Source of the DNA: Bacteroidales bacterium
GTDB lineage: Bacteria; Bacteroidota; Bacteroidia; Bacteroidales; UBA10428
Reading direction: 5' to 3'
NCBI GenBank assembly: GCA_016926235.1
Contig: JAFGOZ010000720.1
Location: 1 to 64,000 of the forward strand
Length of the DNA: 64,000 bases
Below the pieces are notes generated by a model that ran no database searches, was not told where the DNA came from, and saw nothing but the letters and a program-made list of their open reading frames with translations. Made by a program: the position numbers and the translations under genes. Positions 1 through 9,140 of this stretch are shown here, one piece after another; position 1 is the first letter of the stretch; each line of letters starts with the position of its first letter.

Positions 1-14
1 AAGGATTGAATAAT

Positions 15-150
15 GCCAGCAGGTAACAATGTATAAAAATAATAGCCGAGATATCAGTAGATTCAAGGGTTTTAGCTCGCTTCAATTTTCTTGCAACTTA
101 ACAGGAAAGTGCCACACAATCGGCTACTATTCTTATACTGAACGTTGGCA
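15..150 (+). repeat. attC-like imperfect hairpin upstream of a lone lipoprotein gene
   Basis: The left arm at about 15-52 and the right arm at about 118-150 are imperfect reverse complements; over the best 19 bp (31-49 against 121-139) 17 positions pair. The outer right end reads ACGTTGGCAAC, just ahead of the next gene, and the left end starts GCC..TAAC. Long imperfect hairpins with such ends, lying directly before a single ORF, resemble integron attC sites. The terminal heptamer GTTGGCA does not fit the strict GTTRRRY consensus, so the attC identity is inference. Confidence 0.5.
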
Positions 151-169
151 ACCATAAAAAAAAGGCACC

Positions 170-838
170 ATGAAAATAAAAAAAACACTTATTTTGGTAT
201 TTATAATCCTTCTATTACCAAATTGTAATAAATCTGAACAAGCAGTAATAAAGGAGTTCGAAAATGTTATGGGTGAAACTGAAACACAATACCTCAATGA
301 AATAGTTGAGGATTTTGAATTATATCTTGAAGCAAATTACGGTGATAAGGATATTGAATCAAAATATACATTTTTCTTAAATGATTTATCTAAAAATGAG
401 CTTAATGAAAATTGGCAATTTGATTCTTTAAAGTTTTTGAAATATAAAAACAGCAATCTTTTTGCAAAATATGATACCGTTTACGCGGATACTGCATGGT
501 ATAGTGCTAATATGATTAACTATATGTGGGAAAACGATGATTTAATTCAAGCAGAAATAATTATAAGCAAGAGGGATAGACCATTAAATATTGATTCTTT
601 AATACAAGATATAAAATCAACTCCATTCCTTAGACAAGTCAGTGAATGTGGATTTTATGCTGCAATTGATTCGGTTTCTGCTTGTGATTCACTAGTCAAT
701 ATTATAAATGAATTTAAGCATATGGGAGGTAATGATCTAAGATTTAGGATAGCAAATAAAATATTTCAGTTTAATCCTGATTATTCAGATTATTTTGTTA
801 AAAGAATAGTAGCGATAGAAACAGCAGATTTTGAATAA
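170..838 (+). CDS. hypothetical lipoprotein (cassette-like gene)
   Basis: This 222-residue protein starts with a lipoprotein signal: basic MKIKK, a hydrophobic stretch and LLPNC, with the acylated cysteine at residue 19. The remainder is acidic and rich in Lys, Asn and Asp, with no domain I recognise; a pair of cysteines lies near residues 160-173. It is probably anchored on the outer or inner membrane facing the periplasm. It has no co-directional partner. A hairpin ends about 20 bp before the start codon and another attC-like element begins about 7 bp after the stop codon, so it has the layout of a one-gene integron-type cassette. Function is unknown. Confidence 0.75.
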   Translation: MKIKKTLILVFIILLLPNCNKSEQAVIKEFENVMGETETQYLNEIVEDFELYLEANYGDKDIESKYTFFLNDLSKNELNENWQFDSLKFLKYKNSNLFAKYDTVYADTAWYSANMINYMWENDDLIQAEIIISKRDRPLNIDSLIQDIKSTPFLRQVSECGFYAAIDSVSACDSLVNIINEFKHMGGNDLRFRIANKIFQFNPDYSDYFVKRIVAIETADFE

Positions 839-844
839 ATTACG

Positions 845-964
845 GTTGCCAACAGGCCAATAAAATCAAGCCGTTCAAGCGTTTAATAACGAAGTGTATC
901 TCGACTCCGCTTCTCGGTGACCGACATGAAAGCGACATTGCGTAAAATAAAAAAAGCAGTACAT
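845..964 (+). repeat. attC-like repeat, right arm missing (copy B)
   Basis: This block matches the minus-strand element at 56190-56323 (copy A). Both share GCCAACAGGCC or GCCCAACAGGCC followed by AATAAAATCAAGCCGTTC, then GCGTTT, TAACGAA, ACATGA, CATT-CGTAAA and AGTACATT in the same order. Copy B has about 25 extra bases in the middle (near 897-923), and I cannot find the closing right arm that copy A has. It lies immediately after the stop codon of the preceding lipoprotein gene. It may be a decayed cassette recombination site. Confidence 0.5.
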
Positions 965-1016
965 TATTGATATGAAATAATGACCTTTGATGAATTATAC
1001 ATAACCTGCATTCTAT

Positions 1017-1931
1017 TCAGTCAATCTTCCTGTATACCCTCACATAATCAATCTTATATGTAATTGGGAGGATTGAGTATTCTGGATTACCACCATTTGC
1101 TCCTATAGCCAGATTTAATAAAAGGTAATGTGGTTGCCTGAAAGGATTACTTCCTTCAGGATTCAATGTTTCAGTCAATAGCGTGGTGTTGAGCAGCTCT
1201 CCGTCCAGAAAAAGAGAGATAGCGCCTGTATCCCATTCCATGGCCCAGATATGGTATTTTCTATGCCATTCAGCATCCTTTGATGTAAAATGTGAAAAAG
1301 GTATTTTTTCACTGTCCCATTTTGCAGTCCGGCGCATTTCAGTTCCCCAGGCAACATTGGCCAGAATATGTGGGATATCGTTTATCCTGTAAAATTCCAT
1401 AATATCAGCTTCACCACATATTGGCCATTCTCCATTCACTCCTAATGTCCAGATAGCAGGCCATGAACCCAATGAAGTATCAATCATTGCCTTTACTTCA
1501 ATACGGCCATATTGCCATTGATGCAGGCTTCTTGTTGTAAGGCTTGATGATGTATATTCAGCAAATGCACGGTTTTTTCTCCAGTCTCTGCTATCCGGTT
1601 TATAATCCGGATTTTTTATCTTTTCTCTGCGACCTTCGATAATCAGAATGCCCCCTTTACAAAAAGCATTATCTTTTTGATACCATTGTAGTTCATGGTT
1701 TCTCACGAAGCCGGTCTCATATTCCCAATTTGTTGAATCAGGTTTACCATCCATGTCAAATTCATCATGCCATACTAACTGATATCCGGGGATATCAGCA
1801 GGAATACCTGGTAATGGTTTATGAGGATCAACATCTTGTGAATATAAAATTGTGGTTATAAAAAGAAAACACATGAGGGTAGTGAATTGGAGCATTTTCT
1901 TACAATGTATAATGTGTATATATTTTTGCAT
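1017..1931 (-). CDS. glycoside hydrolase family 16 (laminarinase-like endo-beta-glucanase)
   Basis: The protein should hydrolyse internal beta-1,3 (or mixed beta-1,3/1,4) linkages of glucans outside the cytoplasm. It is 304 residues long: a signal region to about residue 31, then a GH16 domain beginning LVWHDEF. The catalytic core reads GEADIMEF, giving nucleophile Glu174, Asp176 and acid/base Glu179. Most laminarinases have EIDIME, so the Ala at the second position is a small deviation. Trp-rich stretches such as GSWPAIWTLG and the closing DYVRVY are typical of the family. A second ATG at residue 13 (1895) would also give a good signal peptide. It is divergent to the secreted hydrolase gene that follows. 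The exact glucan cannot be told from sequence alone. Confidence 0.9.
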   Translation of the reverse strand: MQKYIHIIHCKKMLQFTTLMCFLFITTILYSQDVDPHKPLPGIPADIPGYQLVWHDEFDMDGKPDSTNWEYETGFVRNHELQWYQKDNAFCKGGILIIEGRREKIKNPDYKPDSRDWRKNRAFAEYTSSSLTTRSLHQWQYGRIEVKAMIDTSLGSWPAIWTLGVNGEWPICGEADIMEFYRINDIPHILANVAWGTEMRRTAKWDSEKIPFSHFTSKDAEWHRKYHIWAMEWDTGAISLFLDGELLNTTLLTETLNPEGSNPFRQPHYLLLNLAIGANGGNPEYSILPITYKIDYVRVYRKID

Positions 1932-2166
1932 TAATACTATAAAATTTTATAATCTTAAAATTAAATAATCTTCACTTATGTGCTAATATAATTTATTTGA
2001 TGTTAGATTATTTATTGTAAAAATGTCTTATTTCTCAGCCTATGTTTTATTTTTTGATTAAAATAATTAAGGAATAATATTTTCACTTATTCAGCGAATA
2101 TTGTAGATTTACAGCGAATTGATTAAGAAGAATAGTACTAAGAATAAAGCAGCGAATGAAAGATAT

Positions 2167-4455
2167 ATGCTTTTGAAGAAAAACTCAAAAATTAAATATT
2201 CAAAAAAATTATTCAATCTGCACTTATACTTCCGGATAGCAGGATTGATCCTGCTATTTCTGTCCGTTAGTTCCCGGGCAGCAACAGGTACCTGGACCAG
2301 TGTGGTTACTGGAGGGGATATCGAGTATACAACAACGGAATCTGCTGCGCCTATAAGGGATTATAATGGCAAATATCTGACGGTTGTCTATCTTGAAAAT
2401 CTGGGTTTTAGTAAAGTTGGGAGGAACAGTAATGCCGCAGATGTAGCCTGGTTACTTTCCCAGGGTTACAGGGTAATCGAACTTGATTATGCCAACAATG
2501 TGAATGCTGTTTCCCCTTTAATTAACCAGGACATTATTGCGATAAATGATGCTATTGCAGCCGGATCGTTTTGTGGATACAGCAACTGTTCACTTTACAG
2601 ATCATATGTTTTGTTTGAAGGGTACCGTATCCTGCTCGATGTGCCTTACTTTAAAGATGATCCGACAATCTATAATTATCCTGAGCAGTATATTGTAGGA
2701 GATACGCTTCACATGGATATAATCTATCCGGCAAATGCCTCTGCACCTGTACCTGTTGTTTTGTCTTTTTCCTATAGCAACAGTTATGCAATCAATGATG
2801 GAACCAGAGATCAAAGGATGAATCTGGGATTTACGTTAGCAGGATTTAACGATTCATTTCTGGAAGGATTACCTGCCAATGGTATTGCATGGGCCATAGC
2901 CGACCACCCGAAATACTGTCCCTGGGGGAGTGGTAAGCCTGAAGGAGGGGCAAACGATACGTATAAATCCTATGAAACGAATCCTGATGCTGCTCAGAAG
3001 GTGAAATCTGCAATTCGTACTCTACGTGTAATCGGTTCAGGTCTTGGCCTTTCTGACAGTATAGGTATCTTTGGATTTTCGCGGGGGTCAGATGCCGGAT
3101 CCATGGCTGTCGGCGATCGGGCTGACTCAATTCTGGAAAATACAGGTTTTAATATCGGCATTTCTGATGATATTCAGGCAGCTGCACTCGGCCCGGGTGT
3201 TTTTGATTTTACCCAGATTTATAATGTTTCCGGAGATGGCGATATAAACCTTGAAACAAGATGCCCATGGGCATGGGGTGCTTTAGCCGAAAACTATGAT
3301 TTTTGGCAATCCATGGGGTCTGCTTATCTCGCTCAATCTTCTGCTACAGCACCTGTCTTATTTTTTTACAATACTAACGACCAGGGTTATTACAGGGATC
3401 AGATCGCGCATTTCAAGGCAAGGTTGGATTCTTTGGGTGTTCCCACTTCTACTTTGGTCAACTATGGTAGTGGCCATTCTGTACCACAAACCGATACTTC
3501 GCTATATAAACTATACAACTTCTTTTATCCATACCTTGCTCCACCTGCACTTATTAACGGAAATGACGACATGGTACAGATATGTTTTGTCACTATTGAT
3601 TTGGAATCAGGAAAGAATTTAGTGATATGGGAACATAAAAGCGGGTATAACATTAAAACGTACAGGATTTACCGTAAATCGAATGAGGAGAATGAATATC
3701 TGCTGCTGGGTTCCATCCCGTACAATGATACTTCACTATTTGTTGACAGTACATCATTACCCGAACAATTTCGATATAAATATAAAATATCGATAGTTGA
3801 TTCATTCAACCACGAATCAGCAATGGGCAGATACCATAAACCCATTTTACTTCAATTCATTGGGAATAATGACGGAATAAACCTGAGCTGGAAAAAATAT
3901 GAGGTAGAAAGCAGTTCGATGGACTTTGCCAGTTATATAATTTACAGGGGAAGCGACTCAACAAATTTGCAAGCGATAGATACAGTAGAAGCGGACCTAA
4001 ATGAATATTTTGACACTGACTCAATTGCTGCAAAACCAATTGCATTTTACCGTATTGCAGGACTAAAAGCGGAAGCTTGTGCATCCACAGGTTTGAATAA
4101 TGTTATAGTCGGATCTTATGTCGAGTGTTTTTCTAATTTGGTTGATAATATCCATCCTTCAACCGGTGATATAGAGATCAAGGTAAATACACGTAACATC
4201 CCACTTTCGTTATCACCCAATCCGGTTAGCGATGAAATGAATATTTTATTTAGCCTTGCTAAAGCTGGTAAAGTAGAAATTGAAGTGTATAATTTATCTG
4301 GAATTATGCTGTACAAAACAGAAAAACTATGTTGCCAGGCAGGACCGCAAAGTGAAACAATAAACATTGATGAATTAAACCTCCCGCAAGGTATTTACTT
4401 TATGAAACTGTCTAGTGATAGCATGCAGGGTTTCAGGGAATTTGTGAAAAATTAA
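2167..4455 (+). CDS. T9SS-exported alpha/beta hydrolase with fibronectin-like region
   Basis: This secreted hydrolase of the prolyl-oligopeptidase/carbohydrate-esterase type has a visible catalytic triad: Ser305 in GFSRG, Asp405 in NTNDQ and His437 in GSGHS. A beta-rich, fibronectin-like stretch follows (about 475-660). The last 75 residues form a type IX sorting domain (SPNPVSDEM ... YNLSGIML ... LPQGIYFMKL), so the protein should be exported and surface-attached. The reading frame extends upstream to a TTG at 2119, but the ATG at 2167 gives a proper signal sequence (basic start, then GLILLFLSVSS) and was chosen. It lies 45 bp before the GH28 gene in the same direction. An esterase acting on decorated polysaccharide fits the context but is inferred. 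Confidence 0.75.
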   Translation: MLLKKNSKIKYSKKLFNLHLYFRIAGLILLFLSVSSRAATGTWTSVVTGGDIEYTTTESAAPIRDYNGKYLTVVYLENLGFSKVGRNSNAADVAWLLSQGYRVIELDYANNVNAVSPLINQDIIAINDAIAAGSFCGYSNCSLYRSYVLFEGYRILLDVPYFKDDPTIYNYPEQYIVGDTLHMDIIYPANASAPVPVVLSFSYSNSYAINDGTRDQRMNLGFTLAGFNDSFLEGLPANGIAWAIADHPKYCPWGSGKPEGGANDTYKSYETNPDAAQKVKSAIRTLRVIGSGLGLSDSIGIFGFSRGSDAGSMAVGDRADSILENTGFNIGISDDIQAAALGPGVFDFTQIYNVSGDGDINLETRCPWAWGALAENYDFWQSMGSAYLAQSSATAPVLFFYNTNDQGYYRDQIAHFKARLDSLGVPTSTLVNYGSGHSVPQTDTSLYKLYNFFYPYLAPPALINGNDDMVQICFVTIDLESGKNLVIWEHKSGYNIKTYRIYRKSNEENEYLLLGSIPYNDTSLFVDSTSLPEQFRYKYKISIVDSFNHESAMGRYHKPILLQFIGNNDGINLSWKKYEVESSSMDFASYIIYRGSDSTNLQAIDTVEADLNEYFDTDSIAAKPIAFYRIAGLKAEACASTGLNNVIVGSYVECFSNLVDNIHPSTGDIEIKVNTRNIPLSLSPNPVSDEMNILFSLAKAGKVEIEVYNLSGIMLYKTEKLCCQAGPQSETINIDELNLPQGIYFMKLSSDSMQGFREFVKN

Positions 4456-4500
4456 AGTTATTTTTTTTGATATCTTAGCTTCTTATCCAAAATTCAAACC

Positions 4501-5871
4501 ATGAAAAAAACGGCTTTTCTATTTTATTCGATCTTATGCATTGTGCTTTTTTCTTGCAGTCATAGTAAATCATCTGTTGAGCTGCAGAAAGTGTTTGTTT
4601 CTGCGCCTTTTGATATGCCTGCTATCAGGATTCCTGATTTTAGTAGTTGCCCAAAGATGTCCATTACAGAATCTGGTGCTGTGTCTGGCGATAAAGATAA
4701 AACGACAGCAGCTATTAATAAAGCAGTTGATAAAGCAAATCAGGAAGGTGGAGGTATAGTTGTAATTCCGGAAGGAGAATGGGTAACAGGAAAAATTCAT
4801 TTAAAAAGCAATGTTAATCTTCATTTGGATAAAGGAGCAGTACTTGTTTTCTCGGGGGAGCCAACTGACTATTTACCTGCAGTGTTTACAACCTGGGAAG
4901 GGATGGAGTGTTACAATTATTCTCCGTTAATATATGCTTTTAAATGTAAAAATGTAGCTATCACTGGACAGGGAGAAATAAAAGCTGAGATGGATATTTG
5001 GAAAATATGGTTTGCACGTCCTCAAGCACATATGAACAGTCTTAAACATTTATATACTTTAGCATCTGAAAATAACCCTGTAGTGGAGAGGAATATGGTT
5101 AATGATACTTCCAACTTGCGTCCTCAGTTTATACAATTTAACCGATGCGAGAATGTATTATTGGAAGGGATCACTATAACCAATAGTCCATTTTGGGTCA
5201 TCCATCCTTATTTATCAAAAGATGTTGTTGTAAGAAATGTAAAAGTTATGGCACACGGGCACAATAATGACGGTGTTGACCCGGAAATGTGTCAGAATAT
5301 GTTAATTGAGAATTGCATTTTTGACCAGGGAGACGATGCCATAGCTGTAAAATCTGGCCGGAACCAGGATGCATGGCGACTGAATACCCCGACAAGAAAC
5401 CTGGTGATAAAAAATTGTACGGTTAAAAATGGGCATCAGCTATTGGCTATAGGAAGCGAATTATCCGGAGGTATTGAAAATGTATTCATGGATAGTTGTG
5501 AGGTTGTTGACTGTGCAAAATTGAACCACCTGGTTTATATTAAAACCAATGAACGTCGGGGTGGTTATGTTAAAAAAATTTATGTGAACCATATCAAAGC
5601 GGGTAAAATTGACCAAGGAATTCTGGGAATTGAAACCGACGTGCTTTATCAATGGCGTGATTTAGTCCCGACCTACGAAAAAAGATATACACCCATTAAA
5701 GATATTTATCTTGAAAATATTGAAGCAACGAATGTCATGTTTATCTCAAAAATATCAGGTCAGAAAGAATTACCTGTTGAAAATATAAACCTGAAAAATG
5801 TATCTGCCGATACAATACAGGATGTAAAATATATAAATGAGAATGTTCTGAATTTTAAGGATGAGGATTGA
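4501..5871 (+). CDS. glycoside hydrolase family 28 lipoprotein (pectinase type)
   Basis: This GH28 enzyme hydrolyses galacturonan or related pectic linkages. The 456-residue protein begins with a lipoprotein signal ending LFSC (Cys19), followed by the parallel beta-helix. The family motifs are in order: NNDGVDP with Asp257 (and Asp260), GDDA with Asp278-Asp279, GHQLL with His312 (the usual GHG has Gln here) and YIKTN with Lys348 in place of the RIK motif. The start ATG follows the upstream hydrolase by 45 bp, so the two are probably co-transcribed. Residue differences at the GHG and RIK sites suggest a substrate other than plain homogalacturonan, possibly rhamnogalacturonan or an unsaturated oligosaccharide; that is inference. 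Confidence 0.9.
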   Translation: MKKTAFLFYSILCIVLFSCSHSKSSVELQKVFVSAPFDMPAIRIPDFSSCPKMSITESGAVSGDKDKTTAAINKAVDKANQEGGGIVVIPEGEWVTGKIHLKSNVNLHLDKGAVLVFSGEPTDYLPAVFTTWEGMECYNYSPLIYAFKCKNVAITGQGEIKAEMDIWKIWFARPQAHMNSLKHLYTLASENNPVVERNMVNDTSNLRPQFIQFNRCENVLLEGITITNSPFWVIHPYLSKDVVVRNVKVMAHGHNNDGVDPEMCQNMLIENCIFDQGDDAIAVKSGRNQDAWRLNTPTRNLVIKNCTVKNGHQLLAIGSELSGGIENVFMDSCEVVDCAKLNHLVYIKTNERRGGYVKKIYVNHIKAGKIDQGILGIETDVLYQWRDLVPTYEKRYTPIKDIYLENIEATNVMFISKISGQKELPVENINLKNVSADTIQDVKYINENVLNFKDED

Positions 5872-5912
5872 TAAAATATTCATCCAAATAGTATGTGAAG
5901 AAGAAGAAGAAA

Positions 5913-5938
5913 TCCCGAATAATCGGGAATCATTATTA
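5913..5938 (+). terminator. possible terminator after the GH28 gene
   Basis: A 6-bp stem (TCCCGA, loop ATAA, TCGGGA) lies 40 bp after the GH28 stop codon and is followed by an A/T-rich tract (ATCATTATTAT). The stem is short and the T tract interrupted, so this is only a weak terminator candidate. Confidence 0.3.
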
Positions 5939-6040
5939 TGTATTCTACAACCAGAAATCTTTGTTATTTAATAATTTGTACAATTTCATTTGATCCGATC
6001 AATCTATAATTATTAATGTTAAGTTTATTTCAACTTCTGT

Positions 6041-6070
6041 TTTGTATTTTAAAAATATATTGTACATTCG
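6041..6070 (+). promoter_or_regulatory. Bacteroidota-type promoter of the heme operon
   Basis: TTTG at 6041-6044 and TACATTCG at 6063-6070, separated by 18 bp, match the Bacteroidota -33 TTTG / -7 TAnnTTTG pattern with one mismatch. Transcription would start near 6075, about 75 bp before the receptor start codon and directly before a perfect inverted repeat. This is the only good promoter match I see ahead of the operon. Confidence 0.5.
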
Positions 6071-6077
6071 TGCCATT

Positions 6078-6108
6078 AAAATAAATATCGTGTTACGATA
6101 TTTATTTT
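6078..6108 (+). promoter_or_regulatory. 13-bp perfect inverted repeat at the heme operon start (operator or leader hairpin)
   Basis: The arms AAAATAAATATCG (6078-6090) and CGATATTTATTTT (6096-6108) are exact reverse complements around the 5-base centre TGTTA. The repeat begins within a few bases of the predicted transcription start. It could bind a dimeric metal- or heme-responsive repressor, or form a hairpin in the 5' leader with a T-rich 3' side. It is not a textbook Fur box. Function is inferred from position. Confidence 0.5.
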
Positions 6109-6151
6109 TTGATTTAATAGTAGCACGAAATTATATTAAGTATCACAATAG

Positions 6152-8476
6152 ATGCCGAAGCTATTTATACATCTGTTAATCCTGTTATTTAGTTCACTGA
6201 TTTTTGTTCAGACTGTTTTAGCACAAAAAGAAACAGAATGCCGCCTGTCAGGGATCATTAAGAATGATTCAGGAGAACCTGTATCAAGTGCTTCATTACA
6301 AGTTAAAGGTACTTCTCAGGCTGCTATTTCAACAGATGATGGGTTTTTTACAATAACAGGCATTTCTCCCGGCAAGTATAAAATTATAGTCAGCCATGTT
6401 AGCTATGCAACATATACTGTCGATATATCCATTTCGGAGGGAGACAATACTTTAAAAGGTGATATTATATTGCATCCTCTTTCCCATGAGTTGGAGGATG
6501 TAGTTATTACTGCCACAAGGACAAAAAAGAATATTTCAGATGTCGCGGTTCCTATAACAGTTATTGACAGAGAGGAGATTGATAATATGGCGTCTCCAAG
6601 GCTTGATGAGATACTTGCCGAACAAACCGGCATAACAATTACATCAGAGGAAGGTGTTCAGGTACAGGGCTTTGATCATAAATACACTCTTATAATGATC
6701 AATGGAGACCCGATAATCGGTAAACTGAAAGGGGATGATTATCTTAACAGGATTACCGTAAATAATATTAAACAAATTGAAATCATCAAAGGACCTACTT
6801 CATCTTTATATGGAAATGAAGCCATTGCAGGCGTGATAAACATTATTACTGAAGATCCCCAGGAAGGATTTGATGCTTCATTAAAAGCTATGGCAAGGTC
6901 GCATAATACCTATGACCTGAATGGCGATATGAATATAAAGTATAAAAAAGCAGGTATAAATTTTAATGTTAACAACTATAGCTCTGACGGATATGACCTG
7001 GATCCAGAAAATAACCTGCAAACTGTTCCTTCATTTTTAAGCACAACCCTTGATGGAACAGTATATTATCAGCTTAATGATAAAATACGAATGAGCGTTA
7101 ATGGCAAATATTTTAAAAACCATCAGGATAATGAGGATATGGTCACGATAGATACGAATGATTATGTTATTACTGCCGACCGGGATGAGCAGGAATGGAA
7201 TGGTGTATTTAAATTTGATTGCCAGTTTAATTCCAGGGCAAATCTTGAGTTCAAAAACTATATTTCTGGATATAGCAGGGAAACCGACTACACATATGCC
7301 GAAGGCGATTCTTTGCAGGATCATACTTTTACTGACCAGTTATATAACAAAACGGAAGCGCAATTCAATTATAGAATCAATGAAAATAATGAAATAGTAT
7401 CAGGTGCAGGTTTTATTGCAGAAAGTATTGAGTCTTCCAGTTACAGTGACCAGTATAATTTTAATGCCAAATACCTGTATGGTCAGCATGAATGGACACC
7501 TTTCAATAACAAACTGAATATTACCACAGGTGTTAGATATGATATGCCCAGCGAATATGCTCGCAAGGCCAGTCCTAAATTGAGTGTCAGCTATAAACTG
7601 GCAAAATGGATTACTATAAACGGATTTACCGGTACAGGTTTCAGCGCTCCGGAATTCAAACATTTATTCATCGATTATATCAACCCAACAAGTGGTTTTC
7701 GTATTATGGGTGCCAGTATTATGAAAGAAAGCATAGAGGCTTTGGAAAATGCCGGGATGATCGATGAGTTGTATTATGATTATACAACCTGGAAAACACT
7801 GAAACCGGAAAGTTCTATATCGTTCAATCTGGGTTTTTCTTTAACTCCTGCCAAATATGTAACGTTTAAAGCCAATGCTTTCCGTAACGATCTGAAAGAT
7901 ATGATTGGCACAACTATTATCGGAACAAGTAATGGGAGCAATATTTATGTTTATGAAAACATTGAAAGTGTTTTTACACAGGGTATTGAAAGTGACCTGA
8001 ATGTAAGTTTTTTCGATGATCAACTCAACCTGTCGGCAGGCTATCAATACCTTGAAGCAAAAGACAAGCAGGTAATTGAAGATATCAAAGACGGTAAAGT
8101 ATTTACTACAGAACCTGAAACAAGAAGGTTGGACCTGAACGGATACGGAGGATTATTTAATCGTTCCAGACATTCGGGTACTTTTAAAGTATTCTATAAT
8201 AACAACAAGTATAAGTTTAATGCAAATGTAAGGGTTGTGTATAAAGGCAGGTACGGTGAGGGGGATAGTAATGGCAACGGCATATTGGATATTGATAGCG
8301 AATATACCCCCGGTTATTATATTTGGTATGCTGGAATATCTAAAAGATTAATGGACAGCTTTGTTATTAAAACGGGGGTAGATAATATTTTTAACTATAC
8401 AAATTTAAACAGGACACGAATCCCGGGGAGAATATTGTATTTTGGGATTGTGTATGAATTTAACAACCATAAATAA
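6152..8476 (+). CDS. hmuR: TonB-dependent heme receptor, HmuR-like
   Basis: This outer-membrane receptor should take up heme, using energy passed from the inner membrane by TonB. The 774-residue protein has a signal peptide (to about residue 24), a carboxypeptidase-regulatory-like beta domain (about 30-112), a plug domain (about 115-235, with YGNEAIAGVINI) and a 22-strand-type barrel. A GFSAPEF motif at about 496 followed by an NP sequence resembles the FRAP/NPNL box of heme receptors such as HmuR. Seven bases separate its stop codon from the HmuY-like gene, and the CobN-like hmuS lies in the same operon; this context is what supports heme over another ligand. The promoter and palindrome upstream suggest regulated expression. 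Confidence 0.8.
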   Translation: MPKLFIHLLILLFSSLIFVQTVLAQKETECRLSGIIKNDSGEPVSSASLQVKGTSQAAISTDDGFFTITGISPGKYKIIVSHVSYATYTVDISISEGDNTLKGDIILHPLSHELEDVVITATRTKKNISDVAVPITVIDREEIDNMASPRLDEILAEQTGITITSEEGVQVQGFDHKYTLIMINGDPIIGKLKGDDYLNRITVNNIKQIEIIKGPTSSLYGNEAIAGVINIITEDPQEGFDASLKAMARSHNTYDLNGDMNIKYKKAGINFNVNNYSSDGYDLDPENNLQTVPSFLSTTLDGTVYYQLNDKIRMSVNGKYFKNHQDNEDMVTIDTNDYVITADRDEQEWNGVFKFDCQFNSRANLEFKNYISGYSRETDYTYAEGDSLQDHTFTDQLYNKTEAQFNYRINENNEIVSGAGFIAESIESSSYSDQYNFNAKYLYGQHEWTPFNNKLNITTGVRYDMPSEYARKASPKLSVSYKLAKWITINGFTGTGFSAPEFKHLFIDYINPTSGFRIMGASIMKESIEALENAGMIDELYYDYTTWKTLKPESSISFNLGFSLTPAKYVTFKANAFRNDLKDMIGTTIIGTSNGSNIYVYENIESVFTQGIESDLNVSFFDDQLNLSAGYQYLEAKDKQVIEDIKDGKVFTTEPETRRLDLNGYGGLFNRSRHSGTFKVFYNNNKYKFNANVRVVYKGRYGEGDSNGNGILDIDSEYTPGYYIWYAGISKRLMDSFVIKTGVDNIFNYTNLNRTRIPGRILYFGIVYEFNNHK

Positions 8477-8483
8477 AAAAAAC

Positions 8484-9101
8484 ATGAAGACAAAAAACGT
8501 ATTTAGAATTATTTTTTCATTGGCGCTGTTATCAGTTATAATAATAAGTTGTTCAAAAGATGATGATAATGATGATTCCGGAGAGACAACATTAGAAGTG
8601 AAGACTGCAGTGAATATCGTCGGCGACACGGCAAAGACGGGCATACATACCTTATACAGCATGAGGGAAAGCAAGGTGATCGCAATTACAGATTCAGCCA
8701 CAGACAAATGGGATATTGGCTTTACAAGTTCTGCCAGTGTCATTTTTAATAATGGTACATATTATAGTAGTACTGGCCAGGGAGGTGCAGTTTTATTAGT
8801 AGGTCTGTTTGACGAACTTGAAACAGCTCCTGATGACGGGTATACTTCTGAATTGCCTGGTAGTAAAGATGATCCTACATGGTATACTTTTAATATTAAC
8901 GGAGAGCACATAGTAAGAATGATTCCTGGTCGTGTAATTGCATTTAAAACAGCCGACGGTAAATACGGTAAAATGGAAATGATCAGCTATTATTTAGACA
9001 ATCCTGAATTAACTGATGATACAAAAGGTGACGACGTTGAACCAAGGTACTTTACATTTAAATATGCTATTCAGCCTGACGGATCAAAGAATTTGAAATA
9101 A
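8484..9101 (+). CDS. hmuY: HmuY-like heme-binding lipoprotein
   Basis: HmuY-family proteins are surface lipoproteins that capture heme and hand it to HmuR. The 205-residue protein starts at the ATG 7 bp after the receptor stop codon, which gives a clean lipoprotein signal (IIISC, acylated Cys23) followed by an acidic linker (KDDDNDD). A longer frame starting inside the receptor gene was rejected because it would bury the signal. The globular part contains ATDKWDIGF and a GRVIAFKTADGKYGKMEM stretch that are characteristic of the family (alternating beta strands, KWDIGF near the front). The axial heme ligands differ among HmuY homologues and I cannot assign them here. Confidence 0.85.
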   Translation: MKTKNVFRIIFSLALLSVIIISCSKDDDNDDSGETTLEVKTAVNIVGDTAKTGIHTLYSMRESKVIAITDSATDKWDIGFTSSASVIFNNGTYYSSTGQGGAVLLVGLFDELETAPDDGYTSELPGSKDDPTWYTFNINGEHIVRMIPGRVIAFKTADGKYGKMEMISYYLDNPELTDDTKGDDVEPRYFTFKYAIQPDGSKNLK

Positions 9102-9140
9102 TTTCACTTAAAAATATTGGGTTAATAACTAGTAATAAAT

